Assembly: GCA_046593925.1 (NCBI GenBank)
Contig: JBKJQN010000107.1
Span: 1-15,613, forward strand
Direction: 5' to 3'
DNA from: JAYVYM01 sp046593925
Lineage (GTDB): Bacteria; Actinomycetota; Actinomycetes; Mycobacteriales; SCTD01
Length of the DNA: 15,613 bases
Shown here: positions 1-6,162 of the stretch, piece by piece
Numbering within the stretch: position 1 is the first letter of the stretch
Layout: each line of letters begins with the position of its first letter
Position numbers and translations under genes: made by a program
Notes under the pieces: generated by a model
What the model was told of the DNA's origin: nothing
Seen by the model: the letters and a program-made list of their open reading frames with translations, nothing else
Databases searched by the model: none

Positions 1-270
1 CTCCTGCGAGGTGTACGCCTTGCCGTCGATGTCGATCGTCCAGTTGGTGCCCATGTGGCGCTTGACGGACCGGATCGTGCGATCGGGGTTGGTGATGGCC
101 TGACGCTTGGCCGTCTCGCCGACGAGGACCTCGCCGGACTTGGAGAACGCCACGACCGACGGGGTGGTGCGGGCACCCTCGGCATTGGCGATGACCAGGG
201 GCTCACCGCCCTCGAGGACGCTGACGACGCTGTTGGTAGTGCCGAGGTCGATGCCGACCGCTCGTGCCAT
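1..270 (-). CDS. dnaK: DnaK (Hsp70) chaperone, N-terminal part, truncated by window edge
   Basis: Reading leftwards from an ATG at 270-268, the 90 visible codons begin MARAVGIDLGTTNSVVSVLE, the phosphate-1 loop of the Hsp70 nucleotide-binding domain. They continue with the conserved TTPSVVAF segment and with NPDRTIRSVKRHMG. DnaK is the cytoplasmic ATP-dependent chaperone that works with GrpE and DnaJ. The remaining roughly 530 residues lie beyond the left edge. The start is set by alignment to the family and by an AGGAG-type ribosome binding site about 7 bases upstream. In actinobacteria dnaK usually heads a dnaK-grpE-dnaJ-hspR operon repressed by HspR, and two HspR-type boxes sit just upstream here. 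Nothing in the visible part is abnormal. Confidence 0.97.
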   Translation of the reverse strand, partial: MARAVGIDLGTTNSVVSVLEGGEPLVIANAEGARTTPSVVAFSKSGEVLVGETAKRQAITNPDRTIRSVKRHMGTNWTIDIDGKAYTSQE

Positions 271-293
271 GGGAGTTCTCCTCTGTCGCCGTG

Positions 294-314
294 CTTGAGC
301 GCAAGCCGCTCAGG
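294..314 (-). promoter_or_regulatory. HAIR element 1 (HspR operator), proximal to dnaK
   Basis: The + strand reads CTTGAGC, seven bases, then GCTCAGG. The HAIR consensus for HspR is CTTGAGT-N7-ACTCAAG, so 11 of 14 positions match and the 7-base spacing is exact. It lies 24 bp upstream of the dnaK start, just downstream of the proposed transcription start, where a bound repressor would block the polymerase. HspR binding itself is inferred from the motif. Confidence 0.8.
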
Positions 315-323
315 TTGTTGGTG

Positions 324-352
324 ACTGTAGCAACCCCGCTATCGGATTGAGT
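324..352 (-). promoter_or_regulatory. Probable dnaK promoter (minus strand)
   Basis: On the minus strand the hexamer TACAGT (329-324) is a plausible -10 with four matches to TATAAT. The -35 position 17 bp upstream falls in the ACTCAA half of HAIR element 2. Transcription would start near 317, giving a leader of about 47 bases. An alternative pairing is TTGAGC (365-360) with GATAGC (343-338), spacer 16. The location between two HspR boxes is the main support; the hexamers are weak. Confidence 0.45.
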
Positions 353-366
353 GTTCCCGGCTCAAC
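346..366 (-). promoter_or_regulatory. HAIR element 2 (HspR operator), distal
   Basis: The + strand reads ATTGAGT, seven bases, then GCTCAAC: 11 of 14 matches to CTTGAGT-N7-ACTCAAG with the correct spacer. It covers the probable -35 region of the dnaK promoter, so together with the proximal box it brackets the promoter. It also lies about 130 bp upstream of a small rightward ORF that HspR could therefore affect too. Confidence 0.72.
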
Positions 367-499
367 ATGCAGATGTGCTCAGGGCCGCCCGCGGGGATCG
401 ATCCGGCGCCGACTGGCTCCGGGGGTGGAACGAGGCCCAGCCGAGGAGAGCCGCGGTCGGGGGCGAGCGAGGGGGACACAGGCATGGGAGACTGTCGCC

Positions 500-643
500 A
501 TGCTTCGGGAGATGCGCGGCCAGCAAGGCGGCCCCCACCTCGGCACGAGGGTGCTCGCCCTGCTGCTGGCGCTCTTACTGGCCGCGCCGCTCACGATCTT
601 GGTCTGGAAGGTCGGCTCGGCAGTTGTCGGCGCCGCCCTGTAG
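500..643 (+). CDS. Small single-pass membrane protein, hypothetical (47 aa)
   Basis: This ORF starts at ATG 500 with a GGAG about 9 bases upstream and encodes 47 residues. A charged head with Arg and Glu (MLREMRGQQGG) is followed by one clear transmembrane helix from about residue 16 to 40, rich in Leu and Ala, and a very short tail. The reading frame is open further upstream to 347, but that extension is Arg/Gly-rich and looks non-coding, so the inner ATG is preferred. It is divergent from dnaK and separated from it by the HspR boxes, so heat-shock co-regulation is possible but unproven. I do not recognise a family. It could be a non-coding open frame; the hydrophobic block and ribosome binding site favour a real gene. 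Confidence 0.45.
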   Translation: MLREMRGQQGGPHLGTRVLALLLALLLAAPLTILVWKVGSAVVGAAL

Positions 644-672
644 GCCGTCTGCCCTGTTCCGCACCCCCCTCC

Positions 673-743
673 TCCTTGATCAACAGAAGCGGAAGGGGCG
701 TTGTCGTGGCTCCCACACCCCTTCCGATTCCGTTGATCAAGGA
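673..743. repeat. 26-bp imperfect inverted repeat with TTGATCAA ends (hairpin, possible terminator or mobile palindrome)
   Basis: The left arm 673-698 and right arm 718-743 are reverse complements except at two positions, with a 19-base spacer. The arms begin TCCTTGATCAAC and end GTTGATCAAGGA; the inner part is GGAAGGGG against CCCCTTCC. As RNA it forms a very stable stem, but no U-run follows, so a classic intrinsic terminator is not evident. It lies 30 bp after the small membrane ORF and 149 bp before the oxidoreductase gene. It may end transcription of the former or be a copy of a dispersed palindromic element. The sequence is directly visible; the role is inference. Confidence 0.85.
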
Positions 744-765
744 CCGCTGAGGTCGCGGCGGTAAG

Positions 766-779
766 TTACCGACCAGTAG
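766..779. promoter_or_regulatory. Imperfect palindrome TTACCGACCAGTAG, possible TetR-family operator
   Basis: TTAC and GTAG flank a 6-base centre, a dyad with mismatches at the outermost and two inner positions. Short dyads of the TTAC-N6-GTAA kind are typical binding sites of actinobacterial TetR regulators, including some that control fatty-acid degradation. It lies 113 bp upstream of the EtfD-like gene, whose product is expected to take electrons from acyl-CoA dehydrogenation, so lipid-responsive control would make sense. This is a single short motif and the assignment is tentative. Confidence 0.25.
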
Positions 780-891
780 ACGACCCAGCGCTCCCGGCGC
801 TCCCGACGCGACGCGCCCTGAACGCCCGCGTAGGCTCGCGCGTGCCCCGCTCGGCTCGTGCCGGCCGGGGCGACCGACGACTGGAGGACGT

Positions 892-3267
892 GTGGACACC
901 GACCAGATCATCCGACTGGTGGTCGGACTGGGGATCATCGTCGTCAGCCTGGCCATCGCCGGCCGGCGGGCACTGTTTCTCTACCGGCTGATCAGCAGCG
1001 GCCAACCGAGCCCCGGTCGGCTCCAGGGGATCAACAAGCGGATCGCGCTGCAGTTCGTCGAGGTCTTCGGGCAGAAGCGGCTCTTGAAGTGGAGCGTCCC
1101 CGGGATCGCGCACTTCGTGACCTTCTGGGCCTTCATCATCTTGACGCTGACGATCATCGAGGCCGTCGGCGCGCTGTTCGACCCTGAGTTCTTCATCCCG
1201 ATCATCGGGCGCTGGCGGCTCGTCGGCTTCGCCGAGGACCTCATCGGCACGCTGCTGCTCATCAGCTTGGCAGTGTTCGCCGTGATCCGGCGCAAGAACG
1301 ACCCGGCCAAGCTGGAGCGCTCGAGCCGGTTCTACGGCTCGCATACCGGGCCGGCCTGGCTGGTGCTCGGGATGATCAGCCTGGTCGCGATCACGCTGTT
1401 CGGCTACCGCGGCCCGCAGATCAACACCGGCGTCTTCCCCTTCCAGGAGCACAAGAACTGGACGTTCACGTCCAACCTGACGGCCAAGGCGCTGGAGCCG
1501 CTGGGTGAGCACGTCAACGAGATCCTCGAGACGGTCTTCATCCTCGGCCAGATCGCGGTGATCTTCGGCTTCCTGGTGATCGTGGTCTACAGCAAGCACC
1601 TGCACATCTTCCTGGCGCCGGTCAACGTCAGCACCAAGCGCGACCCCGACCGGGTCAGCCTCGGTGAGCTGCTGCCGATGATGAGCAAGGGCAAGGTGCT
1701 CGACTTCGAGCAGGCCGACCCCGAGACCGACACCTTCGGCGTCGGCAAGGTCGAGGACTTCACCTGGTCGGCCATGCTCGACATGGCCACCTGCACCGAG
1801 TGCGGCCGCTGCCAGAGCCAGTGTCCGGCGTGGAACACCGGCAAGCCGCTCAGCCCGAAGATCCTGATCATGGACCTGCGCGACCACCTGTTCGCCAAGG
1901 CGCCGTACCTGCTCGCCTCCGACCAGAGCGCGTTCCTCGACAGCGCACCTGACGGCGGCGGCGAGGGGCACGAGGTCCCCGAGTCCGGCTACGGACGGGT
2001 CGTCGGCAGCAACAAGGAGCAGTACGAGCGACCGCTCGTCGGGACCGCCGAGCAGATGGGCGTCATCGACCCGGACGTGCTGTGGAGCTGTACGACGTGC
2101 GGCGCGTGCGTGGAGCAGTGCCCCGTCGACATCGAGCACGTCGACCACATCCTGGACATGCGCCGCTACCAGGTGCTGATCGAGAGTGCGTTCCCCAGCG
2201 AGGCGGGCGTGATGCTGCGCAACCTGGAGAACAAGGGCAACCCGTGGGGGCTGAACAACAAGGACCGCGAGGACTGGACACAGGGCCTGTCGTTCGAGGT
2301 GCGCCGCATCACCGACACCGTCCCCGACGACGTCGAGTACCTGTTCTGGGTGGGCTGCGCCGGGGCGCTGGAGGACCGCAGCAAGAAGGTCACCCGCGCC
2401 TTCGCCGAGCTGATGCACACCGCCGGCGTCGAGTTCGCCATCCTGGGTGCCGGCGAGTCCTGCACCGGCGACCCGGCCCGGCGCCTGGGCAACGAATTCG
2501 TCTTCCAGATGCTCGCGGCGCAGAACGTCGAGACTCTCAACGGGGCCGGCGTCCGGAAGATCGTCGCGACCTGCCCGCACTGCTTCAACACCCTGGCCAA
2601 CGAGTACAGCCAGGTCGGCGGCCACTACGAGGTCATCCACCACACCCAGCTGCTCGGCGAGCTCGTCCAGACCGGGCGGCTCGTGCCGGTGACGGCCGTC
2701 GACGAGAAGGTGACCTACCACGACCCGTGCTACCTGGGCCGGCACAACCGTATCTACACCCCGCCGCGCGAGGTGCTGGCCGCCATCCCCGGCCTGTTCT
2801 CGCAGGAGATGCCGCGCTGCAAGGAGCGCGGGTTCTGCTGCGGCGCCGGCGGTGCCCGGATGTGGATGGAGGAGAAGATCGGCAAGCACATCAACGTGGA
2901 GCGCACCGACGAGGCGCTCGGGCTCGACCCCGACCTGATCTCCACAGCCTGCCCGTTCTGCATGGTGATGCTGTCCGACGCGGTGACCGCCAAGCAGCAA
3001 TCCGGCGAGGCCAAGGATGGCGTGCAGGTCCTGGACGTCAGCCAGATCCTGGCCCGCTCGCTGGTCGTGCCCGCGAAGGAGCCGGCGATGGCCGGTGCAC
3101 CTGCCGTCAGAGCTGGCGACGCCGTCGAGGCGCCCAAGCCGGTCGAGGCCGACCCGGCCCGTACCGAGGTTGCTGACCACCCGCAGCTGTCGGGCAGCCC
3201 CGAACGTACCCAGCCGGGACACGGCGCCATCTCCAGCACCGAGGAGGCGCCCGACACCGCCCCTTGA
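892..3267 (+). CDS. etfD: EtfD-like membrane-bound Fe-S oxidoreductase (heterodisulfide reductase-related)
   Basis: This 791-residue protein has about five transmembrane helices (near 6-24, 72-95, 112-132, 153-171, 211-233) resembling a nitrate-reductase gamma-type domain. Two ferredoxin-like 4Fe-4S motifs follow: Cys301/304/307/311 and Cys400/403/406/410. Two cysteine-rich CCG-type repeats come next, with Cys524, CPHC at 561-564, Cys613, Cys643, the Cys649-Cys650 pair, and CPFC at 687-690. The order matches mycobacterial Rv0338c (EtfD), which is reported to pass electrons from the flavoprotein EtfBA, fed by acyl-CoA dehydrogenases, into the membrane chain. The GTG start at 892 has GGAGG with a 4-base spacer. 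The last 65 or so residues are low-complexity Ala/Pro/Glu. All cluster cysteines appear intact. The family is near certain; the EtfD role is inferred from architecture. Confidence 0.85.
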   Translation: MDTDQIIRLVVGLGIIVVSLAIAGRRALFLYRLISSGQPSPGRLQGINKRIALQFVEVFGQKRLLKWSVPGIAHFVTFWAFIILTLTIIEAVGALFDPEFFIPIIGRWRLVGFAEDLIGTLLLISLAVFAVIRRKNDPAKLERSSRFYGSHTGPAWLVLGMISLVAITLFGYRGPQINTGVFPFQEHKNWTFTSNLTAKALEPLGEHVNEILETVFILGQIAVIFGFLVIVVYSKHLHIFLAPVNVSTKRDPDRVSLGELLPMMSKGKVLDFEQADPETDTFGVGKVEDFTWSAMLDMATCTECGRCQSQCPAWNTGKPLSPKILIMDLRDHLFAKAPYLLASDQSAFLDSAPDGGGEGHEVPESGYGRVVGSNKEQYERPLVGTAEQMGVIDPDVLWSCTTCGACVEQCPVDIEHVDHILDMRRYQVLIESAFPSEAGVMLRNLENKGNPWGLNNKDREDWTQGLSFEVRRITDTVPDDVEYLFWVGCAGALEDRSKKVTRAFAELMHTAGVEFAILGAGESCTGDPARRLGNEFVFQMLAAQNVETLNGAGVRKIVATCPHCFNTLANEYSQVGGHYEVIHHTQLLGELVQTGRLVPVTAVDEKVTYHDPCYLGRHNRIYTPPREVLAAIPGLFSQEMPRCKERGFCCGAGGARMWMEEKIGKHINVERTDEALGLDPDLISTACPFCMVMLSDAVTAKQQSGEAKDGVQVLDVSQILARSLVVPAKEPAMAGAPAVRAGDAVEAPKPVEADPARTEVADHPQLSGSPERTQPGHGAISSTEEAPDTAP

Positions 3268-3328
3268 CGGTGCGGATCCCCCCCAAACGGGTGGTGTAGG
3301 TCGTTAGCGGGGTGACCGAAGGTCAGGC

Positions 3329-3595
3329 ATGACCTCCTCAACCCCAGCCAAGCGCACCGGACAGCGATCCGTCTCGGCCGCATTCGTCGCGCTCACCCTC
3401 ACCACCGGCCTGTTCGCAGCGCACGCCTACGCGGCTGGGCCCGGCACCACCGATGGCCGCGCCTGGGGCAGTGGCAAACTCGGCACCGTCGTGACCGACG
3501 GCCGGGCCTGGGGTGGCGCCGGCACCGTGGTGACCGACGGCCGCGCGTGGGGTGGCGCGGGCACCTCCACCCCGGACGGCCGCGCCTGGGGGTAG
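3329..3595 (+). CDS. Secreted DGRAWG-repeat peptide, unknown function (88 aa)
   Basis: Residues 1-36 look like a Sec signal peptide: basic Lys8/Arg9/Arg13, a hydrophobic core around 17-30, and AHA/AYA cleavage options at about 31-36. The roughly 52-residue remainder is almost entirely repeats: TDGRAWG at 41-47, 56-62 and 69-75, and PDGRAWG at 82-88 as the final residues. Spacers are Gly/Ala/Thr/Val-rich and there is no Cys. The ATG at 3329 has GAAGG 6 bases upstream. It follows the EtfD-like gene by 61 bp and precedes a membrane c-di-GMP enzyme by 83 bp. I do not recognise a family. Options include a multi-core processed peptide, a secreted signal, or a cell-surface repeat protein. Codons vary silently between repeats, which argues that the peptide sequence is what is selected. 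Confidence 0.8.
   Translation: MTSSTPAKRTGQRSVSAAFVALTLTTGLFAAHAYAAGPGTTDGRAWGSGKLGTVVTDGRAWGGAGTVVTDGRAWGGAGTSTPDGRAWG
3482..3592 (+). repeat. 39-bp tandem coding repeat (GTVVTDGRAWGGA units)
   Basis: Two 13-codon units at 3482-3520 and 3521-3559 encode the same 13 residues, and an 11-codon partial unit at 3560-3592 encodes GTSTPDGRAWG. A further DGRAWG lies upstream at residues 42-47. The copies differ mostly at third positions: GAT/GAC, CGC/CGG, GCC/GCG and GGC/GGT/GGG. Confidence 0.9.
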
Positions 3596-3643
3596 GCATC
3601 GGCCTCGCCGGACTCACCTCCAAGAAATAGTCTGCCCAGCGGC

Positions 3644-3671
3644 TCAAGTCGGTCCCTCCCGGTGCCGAAGC
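3644..3671 (+). promoter_or_regulatory. WhiG/FliA-like promoter for the GGDEF/EAL gene
   Basis: TCAA (3644-3647), 16 bases, then GCCGAAGC (3664-3671) resembles TAAA-N15/16-GCCGATAA, the consensus for motility/sporulation sigma factors of the FliA/WhiG group. Transcription would begin about 6-8 bases after the -10, that is at or next to the GTG at 3679. That predicts a leaderless message and explains the lack of a Shine-Dalgarno there. The -35 has three of four matches and the -10 five consecutive matches (GCCGA) plus one more. Confidence 0.55.
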
Positions 3672-3678
3672 CTTTCCT

Positions 3679-6159
3679 GTGAGGGGCACCGCGAGCACGC
3701 GCCGCGTCCTGACTCTGGCGTGCGCGCTCGGTGTTTCCGGTGCACTGCTCGTCCTGCCGTGGGTGCGGGCCCCCACCGCTGCGGATGTCCAGCTGCCGGT
3801 GTGGGCGGTCCTCCCGCTCCTGCTCGCGGCCGGACTGTTCGTCGTCCCGCTGCGTATCGGGCGGGAGACGCAGGAGATCTCGGCCCGTGACCTCGGTCTG
3901 GTCGTCGGCCTGGCCCTGGTCCCGCCGGGCCTGTACGTGGTCGCGCATGCCTTGGCGTCGGCGGTCCCGATGCTCGTACGGCGGACGGACCCGCTGAAGG
4001 TGCTGTTCAACTGCGGCCTGTTTCTCGCCGAGGCGGGTGCGGCCGTGGCGACGTACCGCCTGCTGCGCGGAGCGGCGCCACCCACCTCGCTCCGTGGCGT
4101 CCTCGCGACGTACGGCGCAGTCGTGGTGGTCGACCTGCTGGGCATCGCGGCCGTCGACGCGGCCATCCGCATGCACGCCGGGTCGCCCGGGGGTGGCCCG
4201 GCCGCGGTAGCCCGCAGGCCGCGGGTGGGCGTGCTCGTCAGCGGGCTCATCGTGGCCCTGACCGGCGCGTCCGTCGCCCTGCTGGCCCTGGTCCTGCTGC
4301 TGGCGGCGCCCGGCGCGCTCCCGCTGCTGGTCTTCCCCACCGGGGCGCTGTGCGTCGCCTATCGCAGCCACATCCGGCTCACCGAGGGCCACGACCGACT
4401 CAAGGTGCTGTATGCCTTCACGCGCGCGTCCGGGACCGCGCTGGCCGACGACGACACCGCGCAAGTGGTCCTCACCCAGGCTCGCCAGCTCATGTCGGCA
4501 GAGACGTCCGAGCTCCACCTGCAACCGCGCGGCGGGGCGGGCGGCCTGCACCTGCGCAGCACCGGCACCGGCGTGCAGGTGCTCACCGCGCAGCCTGCCC
4601 CGTGGTGGCAGCGCGCACTGCGCGGCGAGCCCCTGCACCGCCGCCCGGGCGACCCCGGCCCAGGGCCGCAGGACGCGCTGGCCATGGCGCTCTACGAGGA
4701 CGGCCGCCCGGTAGGCGTCCTAGTGGTCGTCGACCGGATGGGCGACAGCGGCACCTTCGGGACGAACGACGCGCAGGTCTTCTCGGCCCTCGCCGGCACC
4801 GCCGGCGTGTCGCTGCACAACGCCGGGCTGGTCGCCCGGCTCCGCGCAGAGGCGGTCGTCCGTGAGATCGAGGCCCGGCACGATCCGCTCACCGGGCTGC
4901 TCAACCGCCGCGGCCTGGTCGAGACCGTCGAGTCTTGGGCGCCCGGCCCGCGAACCGCCCTGGTCCTGGAGCTGCGCGACGGTCAGGACGTCAACGACGC
5001 CCTCGGCCATGAAACGGGGGACGAGTTGCTGGTGGCCGTCGGTCGGTTGCTGAACGCGATGCCCGACGGGGTCGCGGCCCGACTCAACGGCGACGAGTTC
5101 GCGCTGGTGCTGCCCGGTTCCGACCTGGTGGCGTATGTCGCCCTCGCGCGCGCCCGCCTGGAAGGCATGCCGGTGCGGCTGCACCACCTGGACCTGCCGA
5201 TCGCCGTCACCATCGGGAGCGCCGTCGCGAGCAGCGCGGAGCTGGCACCCGGCCTGCTGCTGCGTCGCGCACACCTGGCGAAGAACCGCGCCCGGCACCT
5301 CGGCGAGGCGTACGCCGGCTTCGAGCCCGTGGATGAAACTGCCAGCGGCGACCGGCTCGCTCTGGTTCGGGACCTGCGGCGGGCTCTGGAGGGGGGCGAG
5401 CTCGAGGTCTGGTACCAGCCGCAGCTTGATCTGCGTACCGGCCGGGTCGGCTCCGTCGAGGCGCTCGTGCGGTGGACGCACGCTGTGCGCGGGCCGGTCT
5501 CCCCGGAGGTCTTCGTACCGCTGGCCGAGAGCTCAGGCCTGGTCGACGCGCTGACCGCGGTCGTGCTCCAGAGTGCGCTTGCACAGACGGTCCGCTGGCG
5601 GTCGGCCGGACTACTGGACTGCGTCGCGGTCAACCTGTCGGCCCGCAGCTTGACCCCCGCGCTGGCCGGCGTCCTCGGCCAGGCGCTGCGAACCGCCGGG
5701 CTGCCGACTCGCGCGCTGACCCTGGAGCTCACCGAGACCGCACTGGTGACCGACGCCGTCCGCGCGGCGCAGGTGCTCCGCGAGCTCACCGACCTCGGGG
5801 TCGCCCTGTCGTTGGACGACTTCGGCACGGGCTACAGCTCGCTGTCGTACCTCCGACAGCTGCCGCTGTCGGAGATCAAGGTGGACAAGTCGTTCGTGCT
5901 GGCGATGACGTCGGACCAGGAGGACGCGGCCGTCGTCCGCGCGACGATCGCGCTGGCCCACGACCTGGGGCTGCGGGTGGTGGCCGAGGGCGTCGAGGAC
6001 GAGGCCAGCCTGCAGGCGCTCCGCGCCCTCGGCTGCGACCTCGCGCAGGGATATCACGTGGCGCGGCCGGCCCCGGCCGAGCGCATCACGGCGTGGCTGA
6101 CCGAGCAGCGCGCGCCGCAGGGCCGGGCCGGGCAGCGCCCGCACATCCGTTCGGCGTGA
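3679..6159 (+). CDS. Membrane GAF-GGDEF-EAL cyclic-di-GMP protein, probably a phosphodiesterase
   Basis: This is an 826-residue inner-membrane protein. About seven hydrophobic helices lie between residues 10 and 229 and form a probable sensor. A GAF-like region (about 245-390) comes next, then GGDEF (about 393-545) and EAL (about 558-810). The EAL signature is intact: E594-A595-L596, the LELTET segment, D713-D714 in DDFGTGYSS, KVDKSF and the AEGVE loop, so hydrolysis of c-di-GMP is expected. The GGDEF motif reads NGDEF (470-474). The upstream metal/substrate segment is LELRDGQDVND where LDLDGFKxVND is usual, so cyclase activity is doubtful. The GTG start has no Shine-Dalgarno but lies just after a WhiG/FliA-like -10, so leaderless translation is likely. 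It may be functionally paired with the repeat peptide just upstream; that link is inference. Confidence 0.92.
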   Translation: MRGTASTRRVLTLACALGVSGALLVLPWVRAPTAADVQLPVWAVLPLLLAAGLFVVPLRIGRETQEISARDLGLVVGLALVPPGLYVVAHALASAVPMLVRRTDPLKVLFNCGLFLAEAGAAVATYRLLRGAAPPTSLRGVLATYGAVVVVDLLGIAAVDAAIRMHAGSPGGGPAAVARRPRVGVLVSGLIVALTGASVALLALVLLLAAPGALPLLVFPTGALCVAYRSHIRLTEGHDRLKVLYAFTRASGTALADDDTAQVVLTQARQLMSAETSELHLQPRGGAGGLHLRSTGTGVQVLTAQPAPWWQRALRGEPLHRRPGDPGPGPQDALAMALYEDGRPVGVLVVVDRMGDSGTFGTNDAQVFSALAGTAGVSLHNAGLVARLRAEAVVREIEARHDPLTGLLNRRGLVETVESWAPGPRTALVLELRDGQDVNDALGHETGDELLVAVGRLLNAMPDGVAARLNGDEFALVLPGSDLVAYVALARARLEGMPVRLHHLDLPIAVTIGSAVASSAELAPGLLLRRAHLAKNRARHLGEAYAGFEPVDETASGDRLALVRDLRRALEGGELEVWYQPQLDLRTGRVGSVEALVRWTHAVRGPVSPEVFVPLAESSGLVDALTAVVLQSALAQTVRWRSAGLLDCVAVNLSARSLTPALAGVLGQALRTAGLPTRALTLELTETALVTDAVRAAQVLRELTDLGVALSLDDFGTGYSSLSYLRQLPLSEIKVDKSFVLAMTSDQEDAAVVRATIALAHDLGLRVVAEGVEDEASLQALRALGCDLAQGYHVARPAPAERITAWLTEQRAPQGRAGQRPHIRSA

Positions 6160-6162
6160 GGA

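Noticed and set aside
766..3222. 818-codon open frame on the minus strand
   Set aside because: It is antisense to the EtfD-like gene, whose cysteine motifs are beyond doubt. Composition is the Arg/Asp/Leu/Val-rich type produced by reading GC-rich genes backwards.
3284..3307. Sigma-type promoter CAAA-N12-GTCGTTAG before the repeat peptide
   Set aside because: The spacer is 3-4 bases too short for a WhiG/FliA promoter and the -10 has only five or six matches. I could not decide which sigma, if any, uses it.
3329..3595. CRISPR-like or non-coding tandem repeat
   Set aside because: The repeats are in frame, differ mostly at silent positions and follow a signal peptide, so they are coding. There are no unique spacers of constant length.
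3427..4638. 403-codon open frame on the minus strand
   Set aside because: It lies opposite the repeat peptide and the c-di-GMP gene. It has no recognisable domain and has shadow-like Arg/Gln/Gly composition.
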